Below are positions 15,506 through 24,736 of a stretch of DNA of 64,000 bases, piece by piece (position 1 is the first letter of the stretch; each line of letters begins with the position of its first letter). A program made the translations under genes and the position numbers. The notes under the pieces were generated by a model. That model worked only from the letters and a program-made list of their open reading frames with translations. It did no database searches and had not been told where the DNA came from. This DNA comes from a virus: positions 1 through 64,000 of IMG/VR virus record IMGVR_UViG_3300042908_001045, one strand, 5' to 3'.

Positions 15506-15774
15506 CGTTTAGCCTCCTTGTATAGTCTGGCTACATCGGCGATAGTCCATTGCCGATGCCCAGGAGATGCAATCTCTAGTTGATTGGCTTTGGTCCAACA
15601 GGACTTACTAGATAGCATTTTCATCAATGGATCGACCATTGGATCTGCCTCTAGCTGAAAGGTTTGGTCCTTTGAGCTAAATCCAACTATCTTGTAAATA
15701 GCAGGGTCAGGATTGGACTCTTTTGATTTTATATGTACATAGTCGTACATTTTAAAAATTGGTTTTTTATTCAT
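15502..15774 (-). CDS. Hypothetical protein, 90 aa
   Basis: Small unrecognised protein. Its YDYVHIKSKESNPDPAIYKIVGF segment looks like a beta-barrel (SH3-like) strand pair. It overlaps the SSB gene by eight bases at its start, so it is translated with SSB as the last gene of a three-gene operon. Confidence 0.6.
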   Translation of the reverse strand: MNKKPIFKMYDYVHIKSKESNPDPAIYKIVGFSSKDQTFQLEADPMVDPLMKMLSSKSCWTKANQLEIASPGHRQWTIADVARLYKEAKR

Positions 15775-16087
15775 TTACCCCATCCTTTTTACTTGAGATA
15801 AGATTCACACTTTCAGCAACGATAACTGGCTTTTCTCTCCTTTCACCAGTTTTAGTGTCATTCCAAGAGTCTATCTTGAGACTCCCAGAGACAGCTAGCT
15901 TCGTTCCTTTTGGAGCATAGTTAACAATAATGTCTCCGGTCTTACCCCATGCTTCAATATCAAACCATGTAGTTTTTTTGTCCCTACCTCTCACTGCAAG
16001 AGTGATAGTGACTTTTGACGCACCGGACTCAAAATATTTCACTACTGGGTCTTGTCCTGTGTTACCGACCAAAATTACAGTGTTCAT
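15767..16087 (-). CDS. ssb: Single-stranded DNA-binding protein, 106 aa
   Basis: A classical SSB OB-fold: MNTVILVGNTGQDPVVKYF, then TTWFDIEAWGKTGDIIVNYAPKGTKLAVSGSL. I placed the start at ATG 16087, nine codons inside the longest frame, because AGGAGA sits at the right distance (16094-16099) and the residues match the SSB start. It ends without the acidic Phe tail of cellular SSB, unlike the SSB-like protein at 10131. It is the middle gene of the operon from the promoter at 16570-16598. Confidence 0.88.
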   Translation of the reverse strand: MNTVILVGNTGQDPVVKYFESGASKVTITLAVRGRDKKTTWFDIEAWGKTGDIIVNYAPKGTKLAVSGSLKIDSWNDTKTGERREKPVIVAESVNLISSKKDGVNE

Positions 16088-16097
16088 GTCGTCTCTC

Positions 16098-16544
16098 CTA
16101 ATAAATTTCTTCAAACAACTTTATACTAGACTCTCTGTCTAATACAATAGTTTTTACGCAAAGTTTTAAGAATTTGCGTTGCCTATCTATTGATAGGTTG
16201 TTAAATTTTACTCCATTCAAGGAGTTTATTCTAGACAACTTTGTCAAGGTCAATTTACCTAAAACAAAGTTGTTTAGAGTGGTAACAAAATCAATACTAG
16301 AATTTAAGTCTAGTACCTTTTTAGTATTGATTTCCTTTAGCATAAATATTGCCTGTATAGGCACACCCAGAAACATGCTTTCAATGGATTGAGATTGTTT
16401 TAGAACATCCCATCTCCATTTAGTTGAATCGTAAAATGTAATTTCTTTGTTCTTAATTCCATAAACTAAACTCTCTACAGTATATTCCGTAGTATTATAA
16501 AGAGCTTGCCTGGCTTTAATCTTGATTTCTTCTTCTATTTCCAT
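16098..16544 (-). CDS. Short DUF262-like protein lacking the catalytic motif, 148 aa
   Basis: The pattern KWRWDVLKQSQSIESMFLGVPIQAIFMLKE...VLDLNSSIDFVTTLNNF follows the DUF262 domain (the ParB-like N-terminal part of GmrSD-type enzymes), where W..qS.fIESillgiPi is followed by a DGQQR catalytic motif. Here that motif is replaced by LNSSID, so any nuclease or nucleotidase activity is probably lost. At 148 residues only the N-terminal domain is present. It heads the operon with SSB. It may be a remnant or a DNA- or protein-binding relative. Confidence 0.6.
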   Translation of the reverse strand: MEIEEEIKIKARQALYNTTEYTVESLVYGIKNKEITFYDSTKWRWDVLKQSQSIESMFLGVPIQAIFMLKEINTKKVLDLNSSIDFVTTLNNFVLGKLTLTKLSRINSLNGVKFNNLSIDRQRKFLKLCVKTIVLDRESSIKLFEEIY

Positions 16545-16569
16545 GTTTATTTATGTAAATGCTCATATT

Positions 16570-16598
16570 AAAATATCACATTTTCACTGTTTTGTCAA
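16570..16598 (-). promoter_or_regulatory. Promoter of the DUF262-like/SSB operon
   Basis: On the minus strand TTGACA (16593-16598), 17 bp, TATTTT (16570-16575). Confidence 0.72.
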
Positions 16599-16685
16599 TA
16601 TATATCTAAAATAAATTTTACTTTACAATCCACCAAATTAAGTATCACTTGAGTTACAGTAAGAAAACCGTTTACCAGAAAAAAT

Positions 16686-19600
16686 ATGTTTAACGCAGCT
16701 ACCGCTAATCCAGTATTTTACAGAACATATTCTCGCCATACAGAGTATGGACGCGAATCATGGGAACAAGTTTGTTCTAGAACGTTAAAAGCGTTGGAAA
16801 AACTAGGTAAATTAAACACAGAAGAAATTGCATTAATTACTAAAATGCAAAGCAGTATGAAATCATTACCTAGTGGTAGATGGCTTTGGGTTGGCGGCAC
16901 AAAATGGCTGGAAAAGCCAGCTAACTACTCTGGAGCCTATAACTGCACGTCAACTAACTTAACCAGCTGGAACGCCTTTGCTTTAATGATGGATCTAGCT
17001 ATGATGGGCTGCGGAACAGGAGCAGTCATTGAGGAAAAATACTTTAGCAGATTACCGAAAATTACTAACAGTATTAACATCGATGTTTTTGGTGAACCAG
17101 GAGATGTATCACCAGAAGAAAGACAAGAAGAAACGTCCTGGACTGCCGCAGGTAACGGAAAATTTGTTATGTATGTTGGTGACAGTCGCAACGGATGGGT
17201 TGAAGCATATAAATTATTACTGGAAGCGGCTTCTAATACTATGTATCAAGGAGAGATAAGCATAAGTGTTTGTTTATCTCATGTTCGTCCAAATGGTGAA
17301 CCACTAAAATCATTTGGTGGAGTTGCTAACCCTGTTAAAATTAAAGACCTATTTGTGCGTTGCTCTGCAATACTTAATAAAGCAGTTGGTAGGCAGCTGT
17401 CATCCATAGAATGTTGTTTGCTAATTGATGAAGCAGCAAGCACTATAGTGGCTGGAAATATTAGGCGGTGTTTACCTGGCAATGCGTTAGTGCATACAGA
17501 GTCAGGCTTAGTACCTATCGCTAAGATAAGAATAGGAGATCGTGTTCTTACCAGCAAAGGATTTTACCCTGTAACTAACTTCTTTGATCAAGGTGAGCAA
17601 TCTCTTTGCAGAATCAAAACTCAAGACGGTAGTTTTGAGTGTACAGCAGAACACAAGATTGCTGTGTTAACAGATGTCTATGGCAACTACAAAATGGTTA
17701 AAGCCAAAGACTTGAAGCAAGGTGATAGATTGATACGTGTTCTAGAAGCCACAGAATTAATACCAGTTAAATTTGTGGACATTGAGTTTGATGTACGAAC
17801 TGCTCCCACTTACGACATAGAAGTTGCCACTGTGCATGAATTTGTGTGCGAAGGCATCTTAGTTTCAAATAGCGCCGGCATGCGCCAGTTCACTTCTAGT
17901 GATAACGTAGCTGCTAACGCTAAAGCAAATCTATGGGAGCAAACACCAACTGGAGAGTGGAGAATAGATCCAGAGAAAGATGCTTTGCGCATGGCAAATC
18001 ACACCAGAGTTTTTCACCAAAAGCCTACTTATAAGGAGGTGTTTGATTCAGTAACAAGTCAATATTGGAGTGGTGAAGGAGCAATTCAATGGGCTGGTGA
18101 AGCTGTCGCCAGAGCAAATGCAGATTTATTGATTACCCAAAAGTTAAAAGCAGAGTTCTTGAATGCTTATGAGAATGGTGGAGCCAAGGAATGGATAAGA
18201 AAAAATTATCCAAGCATGCCACATGCGGAGATAGAACATAGAGTAAGTACATATGGATTAAATCCGTGTGTTACTGCTGATACATGGATTCACACAGAAA
18301 AAGGAGCGAGGCAAGTTAAAGACTTGATAGGCAAACAAACCAGTGTTTACGTTGATGGAGAATTATTTAGCACCACACCCGAAGGTTTTTGGCTAACAGG
18401 AATCAAGCCTGTGCTAAAAGTGATTACTCAAGAAGGATATGAGTTGCGTTTAACTGACAATCATCAGCTACTCAAAGTTACTGCCCAGACTCAACGTAAA
18501 CAATATTCTGAGTGGACTGAAGCTAAAGATTTAAGTCCAGGACATTATATTTCAGTCCATAACCATCGTGAAGCACAGCATTGGGACAGTTTTGGAACTT
18601 TTGACGAAGGCTGGTTAATTGGCAATTTAATTGGCAATGGCAGCATCTCGTCAACACAGTGGGGGAAAACAGCACTTTTGCGATACTGGGAAGATTCTCA
18701 AGATGAGATGGGAAGACATGCTGTTGCTCTACTTGAAAAAACTGTTGATTATGCTGGAACTACAGAATCTGGACATTACTATGAACAGCAGAATTATCGA
18801 GTAGTCCAATCAACAGGATTAGCTAGATTAGCTGCTAGTTATGACGTTACGCTAGAGAACAAAATGCCAACAGGTAAAATCGAAGAAGCAAGTTATGAAT
18901 TTTACCGTGGTTTTTTACGTGGCTTATTTGATGCTGATGGGAGCGTGCAAGGAAATCAACAAAAAGGCATTAGCATCAGATTGTCACAAAGCAATCTAGA
19001 GACTTTGAAAATAGTCCAAAGAATGCTGGCGAGATTAGGTATTATCTCAACAATTTATCAAAAAGCACAACATGAACTTGTTATCAGTAATGATAATATC
19101 TGTGTCTTTCAAAACATTATTGGATTCCAAAAACCTGACAAAGCTAATCGCTTGAATGAATTAATTACCAGATATGAGCCAAAATTAAATCGTGAGCGAT
19201 TTGTAGTTAAAATCAAAGAGATTATACCCGATGGAGTAGAAGCAGTTTTTGACTGTACTGTTCCGGGAGTTTCTCGATTTGATGGTAATGGAATTGTCGC
19301 CCATAATTGTGGTGAAATTATTGGTAGCAATTTCCATTGTGTTAGTGGTGACACGCTACTAATTACCAAAGATGGATTACACGCAATCAAAGATGTTGTA
19401 GGATGCGATGTTGAGATTTGGAATGGTAGGAATTGGAGTCAAGTACAGCCATTTAAAACTGGCAGTTCTCGCGTTCTTTATCGTGTACGATTTGCGGATG
19501 GTACGTATTTAGATGCTACCGAATATCATAGATTCTTTGTTAAGGATAGGTTTGGCAAAGAATACAAAGAAGTACAGACAAAAGACTTAATGGATGCAAG

Positions 19601-22487
19601 TAAGTATCGTATTCACACCAAGCCATTTACTATTCAGTATGATGATGGATTGGATATTGATACTAATTATGCTTATGTCTTGGGGGTAGCCGTAGGAGAT
19701 GGCACCACAGACAAAGACGACAACGCAAAAATAAGATTGTATGGCAAAAAAATTGCCTTGTCTGTGGCAGGTAATAAGTCTCCCATTAGGGAATATGAAT
19801 ACGTTACAAACTTCACTGATGTTACAAATTTAAGCTTTTCTGGGGAATTTCTGAAGAGTCTCAAAACCAAACCAGAAGCATTAAACATCATAGCAAGTTG
19901 GAATCGTGAAGCAATTTTGCATTTTATTGCTGGTTTAGCAGATACAGATGGAACAAATAGTAGTGGCAATGGTATTAGAATCTACATCTCTGATTATGAC
20001 AGAGCGTATAGAATACAATTGTTGCTAATTAAGTGTGGCATTCGCTCTTCTGTCAATCTTTGTGCTTATAAAGGAGCAGTTACAAACTATGGAGTTAGAA
20101 GTAAAGATTTGTACTGTGTACAAGTAACTGATTGTAGTAAAATCCCTTGTCAGCGATTAGACGTAAGCCAAGGTAGAGTACCTAAATTTAAAGGTAAATG
20201 GCAAGTTATCAGGAGTGTGGAGCAATTACCGGGATTGCATGACACTTACTGTTTTAATGAACCACAATATCATGAAGGTGTATTTGGAAACACATTGACT
20301 GGGAATTGTAATTTGTCAGAAATACACTTGAATCAGCTCAATCCTACTGACTATAAAGAACAAGAAGATGCTTTTAAAGCAGCTTCACTCTCAGTAGCTG
20401 CATTGCTTCACCATAGATTCACCGAGCCTATTTATCAAGAATCTAGAGAGTTAGATCCTATTGTTGGTGTTTCCTTCACCGGATTATTTGACTTTTTTGT
20501 TCATGCTTTTGGAGCAGAATGGCTTCACTGGTGGCAACAAGAGAGAGAAGACAATGAGCAAGGCAGGATATTTAAACAAAAAGAACAAGAGTATTTATCT
20601 AGATGGAAAGACATAGTACATCAAACTGTTTGGGAATATTGCGATAAACACAATCTCAAACGTCCTAATCGTTGTACTACTGTTCAGCCCAGTGGGTGTT
20701 TAGATCGCACTGCATTAAGAATTTTTGATCAAGGCTTACTTTATGCGGATGAATTGATAGCACCTGGCAGTGGTGAAACTACTAATTTGAAACTAAGTGT
20801 TCGTGAAGGAGTGTCTGTTACCACAGGAATTGCTAATCAACCATTGCAATTGATTAAAGTCACATTACAGAATGGACGTATTTTACGTATGACTCCAAAC
20901 CATCGTCTTTCTATTGATGGAAACTGGATTTATGCGTCTGACATGACTCCTGGAATGAAGATTGATTTTAGTCTTGGGGAATATCAAAACACCCAAGAAA
21001 CTCCATTACTTGATATAGATCAATTTAGCTATACAAGAGAAGCGAGGCAATTAGAAGCTGGACATAATCGTGGCATCACAGCAACTATCATTAAAATGCC
21101 TAAAACAATGTCGCCTGACTTAGCTTATTTTATTGGAGCATTGTTTGGGAATGGATGTTTAAGTATATCCGGACATCGTATTAGGTTTTCTAGTAATAGT
21201 TATAAATTACTAGAAAGACTACAACAAATAGCACAAAATCTGTTTGTTGTAGATGGGAAAATCAATAAATACTCTGACAGAGCAGCCTATGAACTAAGCA
21301 TTTCTAGTGTTCAGCTTTATAATTGGTTGCAATTGACTGGAATAGCTAAAACGGAAAAAAGTTTAAATCTTGACAGAATACCATTAGCTATTCGTTGTTC
21401 CTCCAAACAAAGCATTTTATCGTTTTTCTGTGGATTAATTGACACTGATGGATGTATTAGGTCTAACGGTTCAATGTCGATTGATAGCGCCAGTGAAGAT
21501 TTCATTAGAAATCTTCAGCAAATTGGTGAAGCTGTGGGATTATGCTTTTCTATATTCCATAACACTCAAGGAAAGAACAACCAAGCACAGAAAAGTATGT
21601 GGGGTTTATGTTTAAGCCGCATGTTATCCAAACCTGATGCTTTAGATTATTTAAACAAGAATAGTCAAAAAGCTGAGATTCGTCCTATTCCTTCACTCAA
21701 GAGAAACTATAAGTTTGATCCATATCTCATTGAATCTGTGGAATGGGAAGAAACTCCTGATTATAGCTACGACTTTGCAGTTCAGGGAGAGGACGACAAT
21801 GATTCATGGTATTGGCAAGGAGCGATTAAATCACACAACACAAAGTCTTTGTTAACTGGCGCTTCTCCTGGTTGGCATCCTCCCAAAGCACAACAATTTA
21901 TCCGTCGGATTACTTTCCGTAAAAATGATCCAGTAGCATTGGCATGTATAGACTTTGGCTATAGTGTAGTTCCATCACAATCAGATAAAGATGAAAATGG
22001 TAACTTATTAGACAACCCATTTGATGAACGTTGTACAGAATGGTTAGTGGAAATACCAGTAGCTGTATCTTGGGCAAATCTACCAGGAGTTGATGTTGAT
22101 ATTTCCAAATTCTCCGTGTTGGCACAGTTTGATTTTTATATGCAAGTGCAGAAGTATTACACAACTCACAATACTTCAGCCACACTTGAACTACGCCAGA
22201 ACGAAATTGGTGCTTTAAGTAGAGCTATATATGACTCAATCGAAAACAATGACGGGTATATTTCTGCTGCTATTCTTAGCCGTTTTGACGATTTCCAGTC
22301 TTATCCTAGATTGCCTTTTGAGCCTATTAGCAAGGACAAATACTTGCAGTTAGTAAAAGAGGTAAATCAAAGAAAAACTAATGACGATTTCTTAAATGCT
22401 TTACACAAGTATGATAATGGATTTGATGACCAATCAGGACCTGCTCCATGTGATTCAGATAAATGTCTTTTACCGGAGTCAAAGTGA
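16686..22487 (+). CDS. nrdJ: Adenosylcobalamin-dependent (class II) ribonucleotide reductase with four inteins, 1933 aa precursor
   Basis: After protein splicing the exteins sum to 748 residues, the usual size of monomeric B12-dependent ribonucleoside-triphosphate reductase. Landmarks are YNCTST with the N-terminal redox cysteine, NPCGEI with the thiyl-radical cysteine (residue 875), HCNLSEIHLNQ, TTVQPSGTKSLLTGASPGWHPP, and the C-terminal CDSDKC pair that re-reduces the active site. Four inteins interrupt it at residues 262-395, 528-874, 885-1207 and 1338-1718. The enzyme makes dNTPs without oxygen or a second subunit. There is no clear ribosome site, and no B12 riboswitch is recognisable upstream. 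Confidence 0.93.
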   Translation: MFNAATANPVFYRTYSRHTEYGRESWEQVCSRTLKALEKLGKLNTEEIALITKMQSSMKSLPSGRWLWVGGTKWLEKPANYSGAYNCTSTNLTSWNAFALMMDLAMMGCGTGAVIEEKYFSRLPKITNSINIDVFGEPGDVSPEERQEETSWTAAGNGKFVMYVGDSRNGWVEAYKLLLEAASNTMYQGEISISVCLSHVRPNGEPLKSFGGVANPVKIKDLFVRCSAILNKAVGRQLSSIECCLLIDEAASTIVAGNIRRCLPGNALVHTESGLVPIAKIRIGDRVLTSKGFYPVTNFFDQGEQSLCRIKTQDGSFECTAEHKIAVLTDVYGNYKMVKAKDLKQGDRLIRVLEATELIPVKFVDIEFDVRTAPTYDIEVATVHEFVCEGILVSNSAGMRQFTSSDNVAANAKANLWEQTPTGEWRIDPEKDALRMANHTRVFHQKPTYKEVFDSVTSQYWSGEGAIQWAGEAVARANADLLITQKLKAEFLNAYENGGAKEWIRKNYPSMPHAEIEHRVSTYGLNPCVTADTWIHTEKGARQVKDLIGKQTSVYVDGELFSTTPEGFWLTGIKPVLKVITQEGYELRLTDNHQLLKVTAQTQRKQYSEWTEAKDLSPGHYISVHNHREAQHWDSFGTFDEGWLIGNLIGNGSISSTQWGKTALLRYWEDSQDEMGRHAVALLEKTVDYAGTTESGHYYEQQNYRVVQSTGLARLAASYDVTLENKMPTGKIEEASYEFYRGFLRGLFDADGSVQGNQQKGISIRLSQSNLETLKIVQRMLARLGIISTIYQKAQHELVISNDNICVFQNIIGFQKPDKANRLNELITRYEPKLNRERFVVKIKEIIPDGVEAVFDCTVPGVSRFDGNGIVAHNCGEIIGSNFHCVSGDTLLITKDGLHAIKDVVGCDVEIWNGRNWSQVQPFKTGSSRVLYRVRFADGTYLDATEYHRFFVKDRFGKEYKEVQTKDLMDASKYRIHTKPFTIQYDDGLDIDTNYAYVLGVAVGDGTTDKDDNAKIRLYGKKIALSVAGNKSPIREYEYVTNFTDVTNLSFSGEFLKSLKTKPEALNIIASWNREAILHFIAGLADTDGTNSSGNGIRIYISDYDRAYRIQLLLIKCGIRSSVNLCAYKGAVTNYGVRSKDLYCVQVTDCSKIPCQRLDVSQGRVPKFKGKWQVIRSVEQLPGLHDTYCFNEPQYHEGVFGNTLTGNCNLSEIHLNQLNPTDYKEQEDAFKAASLSVAALLHHRFTEPIYQESRELDPIVGVSFTGLFDFFVHAFGAEWLHWWQQEREDNEQGRIFKQKEQEYLSRWKDIVHQTVWEYCDKHNLKRPNRCTTVQPSGCLDRTALRIFDQGLLYADELIAPGSGETTNLKLSVREGVSVTTGIANQPLQLIKVTLQNGRILRMTPNHRLSIDGNWIYASDMTPGMKIDFSLGEYQNTQETPLLDIDQFSYTREARQLEAGHNRGITATIIKMPKTMSPDLAYFIGALFGNGCLSISGHRIRFSSNSYKLLERLQQIAQNLFVVDGKINKYSDRAAYELSISSVQLYNWLQLTGIAKTEKSLNLDRIPLAIRCSSKQSILSFFCGLIDTDGCIRSNGSMSIDSASEDFIRNLQQIGEAVGLCFSIFHNTQGKNNQAQKSMWGLCLSRMLSKPDALDYLNKNSQKAEIRPIPSLKRNYKFDPYLIESVEWEETPDYSYDFAVQGEDDNDSWYWQGAIKSHNTKSLLTGASPGWHPPKAQQFIRRITFRKNDPVALACIDFGYSVVPSQSDKDENGNLLDNPFDERCTEWLVEIPVAVSWANLPGVDVDISKFSVLAQFDFYMQVQKYYTTHNTSATLELRQNEIGALSRAIYDSIENNDGYISAAILSRFDDFQSYPRLPFEPISKDKYLQLVKEVNQRKTNDDFLNALHKYDNGFDDQSGPAPCDSDKCLLPESK
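17469..17870 (+). other. Intein 1 of the reductase (mini-intein, 134 aa)
   Basis: Begins with Cys after GNIRR and ends VSN before SAGMRQF. Splicing blocks are visible (CLPGNALVHTESG; GSFECTAEHKIAV; EFVCEGILVSN). No homing endonuclease domain fits in 134 residues. The penultimate residue is Ser where His is usual. Confidence 0.9.
18267..19307 (+). other. Intein 2 of the reductase (LAGLIDADG type, 347 aa)
   Basis: Begins CVTADTW after LNP and ends AHN. It has two LAGLIDADG-like helices (WLIGNLIGNGS and FLRGLFDADGS), so a homing endonuclease is probably intact. The +1 residue is the cysteine of NPCGEI, the catalytic radical site. Confidence 0.92.
19338..20306 (+). other. Intein 3 of the reductase (LAGLIDADG type, 323 aa)
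   Basis: Begins CVSGDTLL after SNFH and ends TGN before CNLSEIHL. Endonuclease motifs are YVLGVAVGDGT and FIAGLADTDGT. It lies only 10 extein residues after intein 2. The penultimate residue is Gly where His is usual. Confidence 0.9.
20697..21839 (+). other. Intein 4 of the reductase (LAGLIDADG type, 381 aa)
   Basis: Begins CLDRTALR after QPSG and ends SHN before TKSLLTG. Endonuclease motifs are YFIGALFGNGC and FFCGLIDTDGC. The +1 residue is Thr, and the insertion splits the conserved substrate-loop motif. Confidence 0.92.
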
Positions 22488-23029
22488 AAAATAACAGCAG
22501 ACAATTAGCAGCTTTGGCGGCTCATAATGGAGACCACAAAACTGCTATTAAACATTATTCCGAAGCACTTGTTATTGAGAAAAGTGCTTCTTTATTCCGT
22601 CAAAGAGCAAAGTCTTATATTGCTTTAAAGAAGTTAGATAATGCAATCAAAGATTATACTTCAGCTATTAACATTGAAGTAGATAATTCAGAATGCTATT
22701 GTGAAAGAGCGGAGGCTTTTATTAAAAAAACTGATTACAAAGCTGGGTTAGCTGATTGCAACGACGCTTTGGAGGTCAATCCTAGTTCTCCAACCGCTTT
22801 GCTTCTTAAAGGAATAATATTAGCTAAACTAGGTGATATCAATGCTGGCATAAACTCCATTAACAGTTGCTTAAAAATTAACAAATGGTATGCCAGAGCG
22901 TATTACGAAAGAGCAATATTAATGGAATCAATTGACAAAGAAAAAGCTAAACTTGATTACTACCAGGCAGCGCATATAGGATATCTAGATGCCCTTGAAA
23001 AGTATCGAAAATTAGCAAAAATTACGTAA
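22484..23029 (+). CDS. TPR protein, 181 aa
   Basis: Consists almost wholly of TPR helices (GDHKTAIKHYSEALVIEK; KKLDNAIKDYTSAINIE; TDYKAGLADCNDALEVNPSS; GDINAGINSINSCLKINK), giving four or more repeats. I prefer GTG 22484 as the start: it overlaps the reductase stop (GTGA) and has GGAG five bases before it. An in-frame ATG at 22463 would lie inside the reductase gene without a ribosome site. Translational coupling to the reductase suggests a scaffold or chaperone role linked to it, which is inference. Confidence 0.8.
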   Translation: MKNNSRQLAALAAHNGDHKTAIKHYSEALVIEKSASLFRQRAKSYIALKKLDNAIKDYTSAINIEVDNSECYCERAEAFIKKTDYKAGLADCNDALEVNPSSPTALLLKGIILAKLGDINAGINSINSCLKINKWYARAYYERAILMESIDKEKAKLDYYQAAHIGYLDALEKYRKLAKIT

Positions 23030-23092
23030 CTTTATTTATGTTGTCTTTTAAAATTATAATAAAATAAAATTATGATATTAAGAGACAACAAA

Positions 23093-23770
23093 ATGAATGT
23101 ATTAATAGTAGACACAGAGACTACAGGGCTAGAAGAGTCTAGTCTTGTTATAGAGGTAGCAGCTATTTTATATAGCGTTAAGACTAAGTCTATACTTAGT
23201 CAAGTCAGTTCTTTGATAAATTGGGAGAACGCTGATAATCCAGCAAAAGGGATTAACAAAATTAGCACAGAAATGCTTAGAGAAGGTGCTGCTCAAGAAT
23301 TGGCTTTAGAAATGATTTATCAAATGTCTCAAAACGTACAGTATATCTTAGGGCATAATATTGAATTTGATAAAAAACAACTGCATAAAATCATTGGTAC
23401 TGGATTTGGGAAAAACAACACTTGGGTAGATACTCAAGATATTACTTATCCTAATTCTGAGTATTGCAAATCCACTGCATTGGCTAATTTAGCTTATGCT
23501 CATAGTATTCCAGTTATTGATTGTCATAGAGCGCTAGATGACTGCCGGACTCTAGTTAGATTACTCACTGTAGTACCAGAATTAGAAGCAGAAATCATTA
23601 AAGCAGCACGCCCTAAGTTTCTTTACCGTAGTTTAGAGCCAAAGCCAGGCACATTAAGCAAGCAAGCTGGATTTAGATGGAATACTTTAATTCAAAACGC
23701 TTGGGCTAAGAAAATGTCAGCAGAAGATGCTACTAAACTGCCATTTGAAACAGTTTTAATACAAGAATGA
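23093..23770 (+). CDS. DnaQ-type 3'-5' exonuclease, 225 aa
   Basis: A DEDDh exonuclease. Exo I is DTETTG (Asp7, Glu9), exo II is GHNIEFD, and exo III is DCHRALDD with the active-site His. The start at ATG 23093 sits after a purine-rich site; an in-frame ATG at 23072 is possible. Such proteins proofread for the replicative polymerase (epsilon subunit role) or trim ends. With the phage beta clamp and DnaB but no visible polymerase, it may work with the host Pol III alpha subunit. The C-terminal basic extension is unassigned. Confidence 0.88.
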   Translation: MNVLIVDTETTGLEESSLVIEVAAILYSVKTKSILSQVSSLINWENADNPAKGINKISTEMLREGAAQELALEMIYQMSQNVQYILGHNIEFDKKQLHKIIGTGFGKNNTWVDTQDITYPNSEYCKSTALANLAYAHSIPVIDCHRALDDCRTLVRLLTVVPELEAEIIKAARPKFLYRSLEPKPGTLSKQAGFRWNTLIQNAWAKKMSAEDATKLPFETVLIQE

Positions 23771-23784
23771 AAACAAATAATTTT

Positions 23785-23823
23785 CAGAAATCACTTGACA
23801 CGCTATTGTCAATGGATTATACT
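23785..23823 (+). promoter_or_regulatory. Promoter of the five-gene accessory operon
   Basis: TTGACA (23795-23800), 17 bp, TATACT (23818-23823), with the upstream box TTCAGAAATCAC shared with 9328 and 44547. Confidence 0.8.
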
Positions 23824-23848
23824 GAATTTGTACTTTTAAGGTAAGAAA

Positions 23849-24070
23849 GTGTACTATTTTGCAAAAGTAGAAAGAATCAAAGGCAAATGCCATTTAACTG
23901 ACTCTAACTACAGTATCAGTCAAGATGCTGCGTTAGCGGTGTTGAGTTTAGGATTAGTTGGAGCTATTCCAGATGCTGTTGTGTTTAGAGAAATACTTGA
24001 TGCTGACACCATCAAGTATCGTGTAGAGGCTCCTCAAGAAGAATGGGATAAATGGAGGGAAGATAAATGA
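23849..24070 (+). CDS. Hypothetical protein, 73 aa, family A of the accessory operon
   Basis: Starts at GTG after an AAGGTAAG ribosome site. The sequence ISQDAALAVLSLGLVGAIPDAVVF...YRVEAPQEEWDKW resembles the N-terminus of the fifth gene of this operon (25307), so they form a small paralogous family of unknown function. It overlaps the next gene by four bases (ATGA). Confidence 0.65.
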   Translation: MYYFAKVERIKGKCHLTDSNYSISQDAALAVLSLGLVGAIPDAVVFREILDADTIKYRVEAPQEEWDKWREDK

Positions 24071-24492
24071 ATTACGTTGTTAATTATGATGATCCATACC
24101 TTAAAAATTGGCTAAATGCTAATCCTGATGTGTGGGAACAATTCATAAAGAAACACAAAAATGGAAAGTTTTTCATAGCGCTCAAAGACAGATTTGATGC
24201 GTGTGTTTTTTATGAAACTAAAGATCATTGGGGAGAATTTATCTATGGAGTCCAACTTCATCCTCCTTTAGAGAAAGAAGAATTTGGTTTTCTAGATATT
24301 GAACAAATAGAAAATCGTTTCCACTGTCATTGCTTAATGCTTATAGGGAAAGCAGCAGATCCTGTTTCCAAAGAGCAACAAAGGCAGGAATACATCTCTT
24401 ACATAGAGTTGTACGGAGTTGAAAAACTCGTACAAGTGGTTGGAGAAAGCAAAGCTAAAGAAGTCTTAGGAGATTATGCAATTTATTGCTGA
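24067..24492 (+). CDS. Hypothetical protein, 141 aa, WLNANPDVW family
   Basis: Contains WLNANPDVWEQFIKKH near residues 16-31, a motif repeated almost exactly in the next gene. The rest is unrecognised. It is translationally coupled to its neighbours and overlaps the next gene by 17 bases. Confidence 0.65.
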   Translation: MNYVVNYDDPYLKNWLNANPDVWEQFIKKHKNGKFFIALKDRFDACVFYETKDHWGEFIYGVQLHPPLEKEEFGFLDIEQIENRFHCHCLMLIGKAADPVSKEQQRQEYISYIELYGVEKLVQVVGESKAKEVLGDYAIYC

Positions 24493-24736
24493 CGATGAAA
24501 AAATTCAGGATTGGCTAAACGCTAATCCTGACGTGTGGGAACAATTTATTAAAGAACATCCAGAATATTCTTACACGACTTTTGATAAAGCTATTTTCTT
24601 TACAGAAGAAATGCCAGAAAATAGCGATTATTCAATAGCAACGTTTGTCAAATTTGAGCCAAGAGTCAAATCATCTGATGCATGGTTCTTGTCTGATTGT
24701 TTCTTAGATTTTTGTAAAAGGAGGTGGAATGTTTAA
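24476..24736 (+). CDS. Hypothetical protein, 86 aa, WLNANPDVW family
   Basis: Carries WLNANPDVWEQFIKEH at residues 13-28, shared with the previous protein. It is shorter, lacking the C-terminal half. This looks like tandem duplication followed by divergence. It overlaps the following gene by eight bases. Confidence 0.65.
   Translation: MQFIADDEKIQDWLNANPDVWEQFIKEHPEYSYTTFDKAIFFTEEMPENSDYSIATFVKFEPRVKSSDAWFLSDCFLDFCKRRWNV

Noticed and set aside
16545-16685. Cobalamin riboswitch upstream of the B12-dependent reductase
   Set aside because: The 141-base gap is too short and AT-rich and lacks the B12-box type sequence.
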